Both the position numbers and the translations under genes were made by a program. A stretch of DNA of 64,000 nt from Flavobacteriales bacterium (GTDB lineage Bacteria; Bacteroidota; Bacteroidia; Flavobacteriales_F; PHOS-HE28). The notes beneath the pieces are model-generated. The model saw nothing but the letters and a program-made list of their open reading frames with translations, did no database searches and had not been told where the DNA came from. Location: NCBI GenBank assembly GCA_016715995.1, contig JADJXF010000022.1:1-64000 (forward strand). The letters are read 5' to 3'. Every line of letters begins with the position of its first letter. Positions within the stretch are counted from its first letter, which is position 1. Shown one piece after another: positions 16,045-24,357 of the stretch.

Positions 16045-16122
16045 TCTCGCGGGTGTTGCGCCAAGGTTAACGTGCCGCTGTCCGGCCCGCGCCCTATGCG
16101 GCATTCCCGAGAACAGCCCGGC

Positions 16123-16130
16123 TATCTTTG
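16123..16130 (+). promoter_or_regulatory. -7 box TATCTTTG for the histidine kinase
   Basis: A perfect TAnnTTTG ends 12 nt before ATG 16143. It favours that start over a TTG at 16128, which lies within the box. Confidence 0.6.
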
Positions 16131-16142
16131 GCCGCCAACACC

Positions 16143-17183
16143 ATGGGCCAGCTCAGCACCCGCCAGGTCGCACTGCTCTCAGCCCTCGTGGTGGCCGTGC
16201 TCGGCGGGCTGCTCGCAGGCGCTGCCGTCGACCTTGTGGGCACGTCCCTGGCGCCATGGTGGCCGTTCCTCTGCGCGCTCCTCATCCTCGCGCTGGCCTA
16301 TGCCGCGTTCTCCATCGGCATCGAGCGCTTCGTCCATGGCCGAATCAAGAGCCTCTACCGCACAGTGCATGACCTCCGGCGCGGCAAGGCCTCGGGCAAT
16401 GGGCGCGGTGATACCACGGACGAGCTTACCCGCGTGAACGCAGAGGTGGCCGAATGGGCCAGCCAGCGACGAACGGAGATCAAGGAGCTGGAGGACCGTG
16501 AGCGTTACCGCCGCGAGTTCATCGGCAACCTGGCGCACGAGCTGAAGACGCCGATCTTCAACATCCAAGGCTACATCCTCACGTTGCTGGAGGGCGGCCT
16601 GGAGGATCAGAAAGTGAACCGCGACTTCCTCGAGCGTGCGTCGAACAGCGTGGACCGGCTGATGAAGATCGTGGAGGACCTGGACCTGATCACCAAACTG
16701 GAGAGCGGTGTGATGGAACTGCGCCTGACGCGTGTGGACCTCCACGCGCTGGTGAAGGAGACCATGGACACCATGGAGATGCACGCGCGGGAGAAGGGTG
16801 TGCGACTGGTGAATGCCGTGGCGCCCGGTACCGAGGCCATGGCCGACCGCAACCGCATGGCGCAGGTGTTCACCAATCTGCTCAACAACGCCATCAACTA
16901 CGGCCGGACCGATGGGAGCTGCAAGGTGACCAGCTATGCCTTGGGCGACCAGCTCGTCGTGGAGGTGAGCGACGACGGCGTGGGCATCAGCGGGGAGCAT
17001 TTGCCGCGCCTATTCGAGCGCTTCTATCGCGTGGGCAAGAGCCGTTCGCGCAACGAGGGCGGATCAGGCCTTGGACTGGCCATCGTCAAGCACATCATCG
17101 ATGCCCACGGCCAGACGATCGCTGTGAAGAGCGAGGAGGGCCGCGGCACCACCTTCGTGCTCACGCTCCAACAGCCGGAGTGA
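16143..17183 (+). CDS. PhoR-like sensor histidine kinase
   Basis: The 346-aa membrane kinase has two N-terminal transmembrane helices (about residues 8-60) with almost no periplasmic loop, then a coiled linker. The HisKA motif FIGNLAHELKTPIFNI carries the phospho-accepting His. HATPase motifs follow: N-box TNLLNNAINYG, G1 DDGVGI, F-box FERFYRV, G2 GGSGLGLAI. The tiny extracytoplasmic part and the divergent Na/Pi transporter with PhoU domain suggest a PhoR-type phosphate sensor that reads transporter status. No response regulator gene is adjacent, so its partner lies elsewhere. Confidence 0.92.
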   Translation: MGQLSTRQVALLSALVVAVLGGLLAGAAVDLVGTSLAPWWPFLCALLILALAYAAFSIGIERFVHGRIKSLYRTVHDLRRGKASGNGRGDTTDELTRVNAEVAEWASQRRTEIKELEDRERYRREFIGNLAHELKTPIFNIQGYILTLLEGGLEDQKVNRDFLERASNSVDRLMKIVEDLDLITKLESGVMELRLTRVDLHALVKETMDTMEMHAREKGVRLVNAVAPGTEAMADRNRMAQVFTNLLNNAINYGRTDGSCKVTSYALGDQLVVEVSDDGVGISGEHLPRLFERFYRVGKSRSRNEGGSGLGLAIVKHIIDAHGQTIAVKSEEGRGTTFVLTLQQPE

Positions 17184-17207
17184 GCGACGCTCTCTCCTGT
17201 TGGCCGG

Positions 17208-18455
17208 TCACCGGCTCTTCACCGCTTCTTCGTACAGCATCACCTCCTTCTCGTTGTTGATGCTGATGCGCGGGATGTCGTCGAAAACGGTGACCTTCCC
17301 CGTGACGCACACCTGCTTGTTCAGCAGCCAGGCCTCGGGGTCGTAACTGAAGTTGGGGCCATTGTATTCCCAGATTGTGGCGTAGAAGTCCTGATGCGGA
17401 TGCATCCGGTCGAAGTTGAGGTAGATGGCCTTTGCCTTCGCCGTTTTGCGCGTGCTCACCACGGTGCCGCATACCGTCACGGTCTTGCCGATGTGGTACT
17501 TTGCCTGCACCGTGTTGTACATGCTGCGGGGCAGCGGGGCCTTCAGCGGCTCCATCTCGCCGAAGAAGGGGTCCCCTTGGGCGTACCAGTCCTTCGGCTC
17601 GCGCATCGCCTCGATGCGGTCCTCGATGGCATCGTCCAATGCCGGGAAGAAATCGAGACCCGTGAGGCGCTCCACGCTGTCCACGCTCACGGCATAGCTG
17701 ATCGGCGGGTATTCCTGCGCTGCGTTGCGCATCACGAAGGCGATGGTCTGAGGCCGCTCGCCATCGAGGTCTGCGATCACCTTCCAGAAAAGCTCAGGGA
17801 TGCTCACCTCGTTCTGGCGGTCGGGCTTCTGCATCGTCGGCAGCCCATCGCGCAGCACAGGGCCGGTGACCACGAAGATCCGCCGCTTGCTGTAGTTCAC
17901 GTACCGGCGGCCCCAGTCCTCCAACTCGGCCCAAGCGCCCCGGTTCAGCTCCGGCGTCTGCGGGCTCACATTGCTGTAGTAATAGGTGCCCTTCAAGGCC
18001 TCGTAGTTCCAGCGCATATCAGCGCTGGGCACCATGTGGCCGCGGTCGTATCCGCTGTTCCAGTAATCACTGGTGACGGCCGTGCCCGTCTTCACCTGCG
18101 GATCGGGCAGGAAGGAATCGATGCGCGCGAGGTTGCCGGTGATGAGCTCCGGCACCGCGATGTGCGCCACCCATCTCGGCTGCTCGTGCTTCTCGCTGTA
18201 CACGAGCATGTGCCCCGGATGCACCACCACCTCCTCCCCTTGTTCCATCCTGGGCAAGCCCTTCGCAAGAAGGTCGCGGCGGATGATGGCCAGCTTCACG
18301 GAGTCGAGCTTGCTGCGCATGGCCTCCTGATCGCGCAGCATGTTCTGCTGCTGCTGCTCCAGCTTGCGCAGGGCATCATCCAGTCCATACTGGCCGAAGA
18401 CAGGCGCAGCCTGGAGTACGGTGATCACAATGAAGCAGATGAGAGAGTCACGCAT
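17208..18455 (-). CDS. Secreted DNA/RNA non-specific endonuclease with C-terminal OB-like domain
   Basis: The 415-aa protein has signal peptide MRDSLICFIVITVLQAAPVFGQ, a Gln-rich coiled coil (about residues 27-55), then a beta-beta-alpha-Me nuclease. The catalytic DRGHM motif lies in NSGYDRGHMVPS, and the metal-binding Asn region YYYSNVSPQ follows. The last ~110 residues (HIGKTVTVCGTVVST to PRISINNEKEV) resemble an OB-fold nucleic-acid-binding domain. It likely degrades extracellular or periplasmic nucleic acids. I chose ATG 18455, supported by a TACCTTGC box 5 nt upstream (18461-18468). No T9SS tail is visible. Confidence 0.88.
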   Translation of the reverse strand: MRDSLICFIVITVLQAAPVFGQYGLDDALRKLEQQQQNMLRDQEAMRSKLDSVKLAIIRRDLLAKGLPRMEQGEEVVVHPGHMLVYSEKHEQPRWVAHIAVPELITGNLARIDSFLPDPQVKTGTAVTSDYWNSGYDRGHMVPSADMRWNYEALKGTYYYSNVSPQTPELNRGAWAELEDWGRRYVNYSKRRIFVVTGPVLRDGLPTMQKPDRQNEVSIPELFWKVIADLDGERPQTIAFVMRNAAQEYPPISYAVSVDSVERLTGLDFFPALDDAIEDRIEAMREPKDWYAQGDPFFGEMEPLKAPLPRSMYNTVQAKYHIGKTVTVCGTVVSTRKTAKAKAIYLNFDRMHPHQDFYATIWEYNGPNFSYDPEAWLLNKQVCVTGKVTVFDDIPRISINNEKEVMLYEEAVKSR

Positions 18456-18479
18456 GGCCGGCAAGGTAAGCGCGCGCTC

Positions 18480-19550
18480 CTAGCGGAGCCGCGCTGCAAG
18501 GTCCTGCAAGGCCTGTTCCAGCAGCGTGCTGTCTGAGGCTGACGGCAACCGCTCCTTTCGGTCCAACGCTTTCATCGCCGCTTCCAGATCAATGGCCTCC
18601 TGTCGCTGCACAACGAATCGGCCCGTCTGTCGGTGCAGCTCACCGAGGTACTCCTGTTCCCGTTGTCCGGGGGTTGGGATGATGAGCGCCGACCGGCCCA
18701 AGGCGGCAAGGTCCATGAGCGTGGTGTAGCCGCTGCGCGAAACGATAAGCTGCGCATCCATCATGGCATCGGCCAGCTCCTCACCCACCATGTGCGATCG
18801 GATGGTGATGCGCCCGATGCGCTCGTTGCGCGATGCTTGCGGCTGTCCGAGCACAATCAGATGCTCGCCCGGGATGGCAGGCAACTGCTCCAGCAAGCGT
18901 TGCTCCAACAGGGTGCGTTGCGGCTCGGGCCCGCTGATCACTGCCACGACGGTGCGTCGCTGTACAACTTGGTTCACGCGCATCGACATGCGGCTCACCG
19001 GACCGATGTAGCGCGCGTTCGATGGCAGACCGGCACCGTGCGAAAGCTCTCCTGCGAGTCCCGGCGCTTGTGGCTCGTCCATCACCCAGCAATGATTGAA
19101 ACGCTGGATGTGCCGCAGATTCAGCTGGCGCAAGGCACCCTGCGCGAAGGGGGTGAATGGGAAGACCTGATGCGTGATGAGCACGCTGGGCAGCTCGGGA
19201 CTGCGCAGGCCGAACCGCTGATCGCTGACGACGGCATCGAGGCGCAGCGCTGGCCGCAGGCGATCGAACAAGGCGCGCTCGGCCTGCACGCTGCGCACCA
19301 TCGCGGGGAACTGCCGCGCCATGCTCCAGAGCTGGTTGTTCCTTGTGGAATAGCGCACTTCAACGCCGGGGATACGGACATGCTCCAGCTGCGGGAACTC
19401 GGCGCGCAGCAGGGCCAGCGGTCCGTTGTCCCCGCCCATGATGGGTACCGAGCCCAGTTCCTTCAGCCGACGGATGATGGGCACGCAGCGAGCGGCATGG
19501 CCAAGGCCCCAATCGAGCGGAGCCACGAGGATGCGCGCACCTGCGAACAT
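18480..19550 (-). CDS. Glycosyltransferase family 28-like (MurG-type fold)
   Basis: The 356-aa protein begins ILVAPLDWGLGHAARCVPI, the glycine-loop start of MurG-like GT-B enzymes that act on nucleotide sugars. The C-terminal half has VISRSGYTTLMDLAALGRSALIIPTPGQREQEYL, the donor-binding region of GT28 enzymes. It is cytoplasmic or peripheral to the inner membrane; donor and acceptor are unknown. I chose ATG 19550 (six residues after the first in-frame Met) because a CACCTTCG box (19555-19562) sits 4 nt upstream. It lies head-to-head with trmB. Confidence 0.8.
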   Translation of the reverse strand: MFAGARILVAPLDWGLGHAARCVPIIRRLKELGSVPIMGGDNGPLALLRAEFPQLEHVRIPGVEVRYSTRNNQLWSMARQFPAMVRSVQAERALFDRLRPALRLDAVVSDQRFGLRSPELPSVLITHQVFPFTPFAQGALRQLNLRHIQRFNHCWVMDEPQAPGLAGELSHGAGLPSNARYIGPVSRMSMRVNQVVQRRTVVAVISGPEPQRTLLEQRLLEQLPAIPGEHLIVLGQPQASRNERIGRITIRSHMVGEELADAMMDAQLIVSRSGYTTLMDLAALGRSALIIPTPGQREQEYLGELHRQTGRFVVQRQEAIDLEAAMKALDRKERLPSASDSTLLEQALQDLAARLR

Positions 19551-19595
19551 GGTGGCGAAGGTGTGCACGCCAAGGTGACGCCCGTGTTAAGCCGC

Positions 19596-19603
19596 TACTT
19601 TCG
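19596..19603 (+). promoter_or_regulatory. -7 box TACTTTCG for trmB
   Basis: A TAnnTTTG-like box ends 11 nt before ATG 19615, the same spacing as for tyrS and the histidine kinase. Confidence 0.55.
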
Positions 19604-19614
19604 CCGCCTTCGCC

Positions 19615-20328
19615 ATGGGTAAGAACAAGCTCGCCCGCTTCGCCGAGAACGAATCGTTCGCCCATGTGATCCAGCCCGGCTTCGAGGAACTCGTGCAGGG
19701 CCGTTTCCCGCTGAAGGGGCAATGGAACAGCATGATGTTCCACCGCGCGGCGCCGCTGGGGCTCGAACTCGGCTGCGGCCGCGGAGAGTACACGCTGGGG
19801 TTGGCGGCTCTCCAACCGGCGCGCAACTTCATCGGCGTGGACATCAAGGGTGCGCGCATCTGGCGGGGCGCGAAGAATGCTGCGGAACAAGGGCTCGCCA
19901 ACGTCGCTTTCCTGCGAACGCACGTGGACCATATCACGCGGTGCTTCGGAACGCATGAGGTGGACGAGATCTGGCTCACCTTCAGCGACCCGCAACTGGG
20001 CAAGCCGCGCAAGCGCCTCACCAGCCCGCTCTTCCTCGCGCGCTACAAGGAGATCCTGAAGCCGAATGGCCTCATCCACCTAAAGACCGACAGCCCGGCG
20101 CTCTACGCGTACACGCTGGAGATGATCGCTGAGCACAAGCTGCGGATCCACGAAAAGAGCGCCGATGTCTACGCCGACGTCGTGCATCGCGCGTCGCCTG
20201 AAGAGCAGGCCATCCTGAGCATCCGCACCTACTACGAGCGCATGTGGCTGGAGGAGGGCCGCACGATTCACTACGTTCGCTTCGACTTGGACAACTACCC
20301 CGCGCATGGCGAAGAAGCAGGTTCGTGA
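19615..20328 (+). CDS. trmB: tRNA (guanine-N7-)-methyltransferase TrmB
   Basis: The 237-aa enzyme methylates G46 of tRNAs with SAM. Class I methyltransferase motif I is LELGCGRGEYTLGLA, and NFIGVDIKGARIW is the acidic strand 2. DEIWLTFSDPQLGKPRKR is the TrmB signature, in which the usual PDPWPKxRH is replaced by a divergent SDPQLGKPRKR; this is common in Bacteroidota. It overlaps the following alkyltransferase-like gene by 23 bp, so both are probably co-transcribed. Confidence 0.93.
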   Translation: MGKNKLARFAENESFAHVIQPGFEELVQGRFPLKGQWNSMMFHRAAPLGLELGCGRGEYTLGLAALQPARNFIGVDIKGARIWRGAKNAAEQGLANVAFLRTHVDHITRCFGTHEVDEIWLTFSDPQLGKPRKRLTSPLFLARYKEILKPNGLIHLKTDSPALYAYTLEMIAEHKLRIHEKSADVYADVVHRASPEEQAILSIRTYYERMWLEEGRTIHYVRFDLDNYPAHGEEAGS

Positions 20329-20671
20329 CGGCGCCATCCAAGAGCGCGATTTCTTCGCCGATGTGATGGCCGTGGTTCGGCAGATCCCGCGCGGCCGGGT
20401 GACGAGCTACGGGGCCATCGCGAAGTACCTGGGGGCGGCGCGCTCGGCACGCATCGTGGGCTATTGCATGAACAACAGCCACACCGTAAAGCCGCGCATT
20501 CCCGCGCACCGCGTGGTGAACAGCGCGGGCATCCTCAGCGGCAAGCACCACTTCGGGCCAGATGAACGCATGCGGAAGCTGCTGGAGCGCGAAGGCGTGA
20601 AGGTGAAGAACGACCAAGTGGTCGAATTCGCCAAGCGCTTCTGGGACCCTATGGTTGAACTCGGGCTCTGA
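20306..20671 (+). CDS. Alkyltransferase-like (ATL) protein, MGMT family without catalytic Cys
   Basis: The 121-aa protein has the MGMT/Ogt DNA-binding domain: VVRQIPRGRVTSYGAIAKYLG, with the arginine finger ARSARIVGYCMNNS. In true O6-alkylguanine transferases the active site is PCHRV. Here it is PAHRV (Ala at residue 67), so it cannot accept alkyl groups. ATL proteins bind alkylated guanine and flag it for nucleotide excision repair. It overlaps the 3' end of trmB by 23 bp. Confidence 0.9.
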   Translation: MAKKQVRDGAIQERDFFADVMAVVRQIPRGRVTSYGAIAKYLGAARSARIVGYCMNNSHTVKPRIPAHRVVNSAGILSGKHHFGPDERMRKLLEREGVKVKNDQVVEFAKRFWDPMVELGL

Positions 20672-20672
20672 C

Positions 20673-22466
20673 TCATTCCGCTGCGATCATCCGCACGGTG
20701 GCGATCACGCGTCCATCGGCCACCAATCGGCAAAGGAAGAGTCCGGCGCCATGACGGTGCGCGTGGTCCAAGGTGCCGCTGCGACTGGCCGCATCCAATC
20801 TGCGCCGTTCCAATTCACGTCCTTGCGCATCTGTGAGGATGAGCCAAGCGTCGCGGACGCGCATGCCGGTCGGCAACTTCCAATCCAGCCGGGTGTGCCC
20901 AATGAAAGGGTCTGGCGCCACGGTCAAAGCGCGGGCAGCTCCAGCATTCATCTCCCCGATGCCAATCGGCACGCATTGCAACCGGTACGGCAGGTCGTCA
21001 ATCGGCATGGTCGGCGTGGCCACATCGCTCACACGGATCTGCTCCTGGCTGAAGATGCTGGTGATGCCCTGCGCATCAACGCCCGCCAGGCTCACATAAT
21101 AGCCTTGGTTGCCCGTGAGCCCTGGCACGAGGAAGCTCGTCTCTGCGGTGCGGTACATGGCATCGAACGCTTGCGGCGCGCTCAACCCGCGCACCCCGAT
21201 GCGATAGGCGCTCCAGGCCGGCCCTCCCGTGATCTGCACGCGCAAGCCCATTGGCTCATCGAGCAGAGACCAAACAGGAATCTCGGGGCCATGGGCCAAC
21301 AGCGTCGCGCTCATGCCATTGATCACAACGTTCCGCGCGAGGTAACTGAAGTCAACGAAGAAGGTGTCGATCACCGCATCCCCATCCAGGTCGAGGCCGA
21401 GGATGTCGTCGCTCGTGTGCTGCCGGTCGTCGTAGCCCTCGCCGCTGGGGTCGCCATCGCCGTGCTCGTTGGCTGCGGTGAATCGAACGCTCTGGTAGCC
21501 CAACTGCCGGAATGGGATGTGGTCGCTCCCCCGGCCTACACGGTCCTCGCGGTCCATCACGCTCACCAGCATGGGCACCTGCACGTGCTCCGCGAGCTTC
21601 TCGTCATAACCCAGGCGGATCATGCGCGCCAGTCCACGTGTGAGGCCATGCGAGAAGATGCGGAGCTGCAGGCTGTCCACCTCATTCACCACGCCGCAGC
21701 CCGGAGGCGATGCCGTTTCACCGCAAAGAATGCCGCCTACGATGTCGTTGTTGAGCACGCCCTTGATGGCAATGCCCTGTGCGGTGCAGAACTGCGCCAT
21801 CGCACGCGAGCCGAACAGGCCCTGCTCCTCGCCTGTGACCAGCAGGAAGACCAACGTGTGCTTGAAGGTGAACCGGCTCATCACTCGCGCCAGTTCCAGC
21901 ACCAGCGCGCTGCCGCTGCCGTTGTCCTCGGCGCCATTCGCGTCGCACAGCGGATCGCAGGTGTCGGAGCAGCGGCTATCCAAATGGGCCTCGATGATCA
22001 CCACCCTATGGTCTTGCGTGGCCGAACCAGGCAGCACGGCCATCACGTTGCGCAGCCCCTGCACGCTGCCGCAGTTCTGCGGCTCGTTGGTGTAGTTGAA
22101 CTGGAGGTAGGCGGGAATCAGCCGGCCCTCGTGCGCCGCGCTGAATTCCTCGAACTTGCCAAGGGCCCACCGCCGTGCGGCGCCATAGCCCGTGACAGCG
22201 CTCACCGTGTCGCTGTATGTGTTGCGCGTGCCGAATGCAACGATGCGTTCGAGGTAGGCCTTGAGCGAATCAGCCACCACGGCGGTTCGCAGCGCACATA
22301 TGATCTCCTCGTGATCGTCAATCACCACGCTAGCCGCGTAATCCGCTGGGTCGTGCTGGCCCTTCATGGCCTGTAGGGCAGCCGGACTGGTGCAGGTGAT
22401 GCTGGTGAACTGGGCGCTGGTCGGCTGAACCATCAGCACCACGATTGGAAGGAGTAGCGCACGCAT
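20673..22466 (-). CDS. Secreted M28-family metallopeptidase with T9SS C-terminal domain
   Basis: The 597-aa protein starts at ATG 22466 with signal peptide MRALLLPIVVLMVQPTSAQ. Zinc ligands of the M28 fold are visible: the His of VVIIEAHLDSRC, the Asp of NGAEDNGSGSA, the Glu pair of LLVTGEEQGLFGS, and the final His of SDHIPFRQLGY with the later HTSDD. The last ~85 residues form a type A-like T9SS sorting domain (VAPDPFIGHTRLDW ... GLFLCRLVADG). An aminopeptidase acting outside the cell is likely. A TATCTTTC box (22486-22493) lies 19 nt upstream of the start. Confidence 0.9.
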   Translation of the reverse strand: MRALLLPIVVLMVQPTSAQFTSITCTSPAALQAMKGQHDPADYAASVVIDDHEEIICALRTAVVADSLKAYLERIVAFGTRNTYSDTVSAVTGYGAARRWALGKFEEFSAAHEGRLIPAYLQFNYTNEPQNCGSVQGLRNVMAVLPGSATQDHRVVIIEAHLDSRCSDTCDPLCDANGAEDNGSGSALVLELARVMSRFTFKHTLVFLLVTGEEQGLFGSRAMAQFCTAQGIAIKGVLNNDIVGGILCGETASPPGCGVVNEVDSLQLRIFSHGLTRGLARMIRLGYDEKLAEHVQVPMLVSVMDREDRVGRGSDHIPFRQLGYQSVRFTAANEHGDGDPSGEGYDDRQHTSDDILGLDLDGDAVIDTFFVDFSYLARNVVINGMSATLLAHGPEIPVWSLLDEPMGLRVQITGGPAWSAYRIGVRGLSAPQAFDAMYRTAETSFLVPGLTGNQGYYVSLAGVDAQGITSIFSQEQIRVSDVATPTMPIDDLPYRLQCVPIGIGEMNAGAARALTVAPDPFIGHTRLDWKLPTGMRVRDAWLILTDAQGRELERRRLDAASRSGTLDHAHRHGAGLFLCRLVADGRVIATVRMIAAE

Positions 22467-22625
22467 GAGCACTGGGCTTGGTGAGGAAAGATAGACTGGT
22501 CCCCGTTCCCTTAGTGGCTCGGTCACCGATCGTTGCTATCAACCATAGCCGTCCTGCACAACCGTCCATCCCCTATCCAGCAACAAAAGGGGGCCTATGT
22601 CACGTCATCCCGGCAAAGTCCAGTC

Positions 22626-24269
22626 ATGGCACATCGGTACCACATCCTCCTCTTGTTCGCCGCCACGTTGAAGTCTCTGACGAGCGCGGCGCAATACACC
22701 TCATATGAGCGGGTAATCCCCGTCGGGGCCTTCTCCATAGAACCGCACATCCGAAGCGGTCAGCTCATGCAGGGACAGGGCTCGGCCCTGCTGGCTTTCA
22801 ATGCGGAGATCGGCACGTTGGGCGATGCGGACATGCTCCTGCGAACCGTCGATGCCAGCGGCACCACCCTGCACAACCTGACGTTGGGCGACATGAGCGG
22901 CATGGGCTATCATGATGTGGGCATGGAGGTGGTGCAGGTTGCCGACGCCTACTACCTCTGCGGCTACACGCGCAGCATCGACACTGAGAATCCGCCCACG
23001 TTCACCGCTTTCCTCATCAAGACCGATACGGCGCTGAACCTTCAATGGCAGCGCAACTACCTGCTGCCCGCGCCCTACGAGCTATACGCCAATGCGATGA
23101 CGGCCACCAATGACGGCGGGCTGCTCATCGCCGGGCAGGTGTACGATGCCAGCGGATTCCACACGCTGCTGATGAAGGTCAGCGCGGCCGATGGCAGCCT
23201 CGTGTGGGCCAATCGATACGATCTGGAGTTCAGCGAGCGCGTGTACGCCGTGCGCGAGCTTCCCGGCGGCGATATCATGCTGAGCGGCAACGTCGTCTTC
23301 AGCTTCGAGCTGGTGCTGCCCCTGGCCATGAAAACCGGTCCGCATGGCGAATTCATCTGGGGCAAGTACTTCAACTACCCGCCCATGAGCATCGTGGAGC
23401 AATCGAACTTCCTGTCGCTGCATGTGCGCGATGTGGATGACATCCTGCTCTGCGGCCATACTGATGTGATGGGGCAGGGCGGGGAGGATATCTACGTGGT
23501 CAATATTGATAGCAGCGGGGCGGTGAACTGGGTGCGGACCTACGGCACACCCGCTTTCGACATGCCCTCGGCCTTTCAGTGGGACGAGGCTGGGCAAGAG
23601 CTGGTAGCGCTCGGCTTCTCCAGCTGGTTCACAGCCGCGCAATCCCCAACAGCGCTCAGCCTGCGCATCGCACCAGACGGTCTGCTCATCGATTCCAGGC
23701 TGCACGGTGATACAACGGGCGCGGTGCAGAATGGCTTGCTCACCACTTCCCAGCGCCTGAGCCCTTCCTCGCGTTTACTGGCAGGTTGGCATGGCTTCCC
23801 CGCGGAGCTCTATGTGACTGGCGTGGACAACGACCTCGGCAATACGTGCAACGCCCACGCGGTGCCCATCAGCCCTGGAAACTGGACGACCACCACCGGA
23901 GGATTCAGCGCCATCATCACTCCGCTCTCGCTTCAGTTGAACGACCTGACCTTCAATGCAAGCAGCCTGTCGGACGAGGTGATCCTGTGCGACAGTCCAT
24001 TGGCTGCGCCAAGCCTGTCGGCTGCACCGATCTTCTCCGTGCAGCCCAATCCCGCCATGGATGATTTCGTGATCGTCCTACCACCGGAAAGCCGCGCGAT
24101 CGATGTGGTGGAGATCCTCGATACACACGGCCGGACCGTGAGAACGATGCGAGCGAACAACGGCACCCGACTGATCATCGCGCGCAGCGGGTTGCGCGCC
24201 GGAGCCTATGCGGTGCGTTTTCTGCGCGACGGGCTTGTGCTTGGAAGTGCACGTTTGATCCTGGAGTGA
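22626..24269 (+). CDS. T9SS type A secreted protein, beta-propeller-like
   Basis: The 547-aa protein starts at ATG 22626; its signal peptide ends SLTSAAQ. The body repeats motifs such as AMTATNDGGLLIAGQVYDASG, AVRELPGGDIMLSGN and HVRDVDDILLCGHTD. These resemble the secreted Bacteroidota family with repeats of G-G-x-x-x-x-G and W-x-x-x-x-G, commonly read as beta-propeller-like. The last ~80 residues (VQPNPAMDDFVI ... LRAGAYAVRFLRDG) form a type A T9SS sorting domain. No catalytic motif is seen, so the role may be binding. Two hairpins follow the stop. Confidence 0.8.
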   Translation: MAHRYHILLLFAATLKSLTSAAQYTSYERVIPVGAFSIEPHIRSGQLMQGQGSALLAFNAEIGTLGDADMLLRTVDASGTTLHNLTLGDMSGMGYHDVGMEVVQVADAYYLCGYTRSIDTENPPTFTAFLIKTDTALNLQWQRNYLLPAPYELYANAMTATNDGGLLIAGQVYDASGFHTLLMKVSAADGSLVWANRYDLEFSERVYAVRELPGGDIMLSGNVVFSFELVLPLAMKTGPHGEFIWGKYFNYPPMSIVEQSNFLSLHVRDVDDILLCGHTDVMGQGGEDIYVVNIDSSGAVNWVRTYGTPAFDMPSAFQWDEAGQELVALGFSSWFTAAQSPTALSLRIAPDGLLIDSRLHGDTTGAVQNGLLTTSQRLSPSSRLLAGWHGFPAELYVTGVDNDLGNTCNAHAVPISPGNWTTTTGGFSAIITPLSLQLNDLTFNASSLSDEVILCDSPLAAPSLSAAPIFSVQPNPAMDDFVIVLPPESRAIDVVEILDTHGRTVRTMRANNGTRLIIARSGLRAGAYAVRFLRDGLVLGSARLILE

Positions 24270-24280
24270 AACTCCCAAAC

Positions 24281-24345
24281 GACGAACGGGCCTCGGCTCT
24301 CGCCTCGACCCGTCCGTCCCCCTTTGGTCCCCTAACCCCGGACCA
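24281..24345. terminator. Double hairpin between convergent genes
   Basis: Hairpin 1 (24281-24318) has arms GACGAACGGG and CCCGTCCGTC (9 of 10 pairs) around 18 nt. Hairpin 2 (24325-24345) has arms TGGTCC and GGACCA around 9 nt. Placement between convergent stop codons suggests a bidirectional terminator. Confidence 0.6.
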
Positions 24346-24357
24346 GACTGTTGAGCG

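Noticed and set aside
15193..16437. 414-aa plus-strand ORF across the phosphate transporter
   Set aside because: Asp/His/Gln-rich shadow; the opposite strand has clear QSSSA transporter repeats.
20655..22376. 573-aa plus-strand ORF across the M28 peptidase
   Set aside because: Antisense shadow; the minus-strand reading has signal peptide, zinc ligands and sorting domain.
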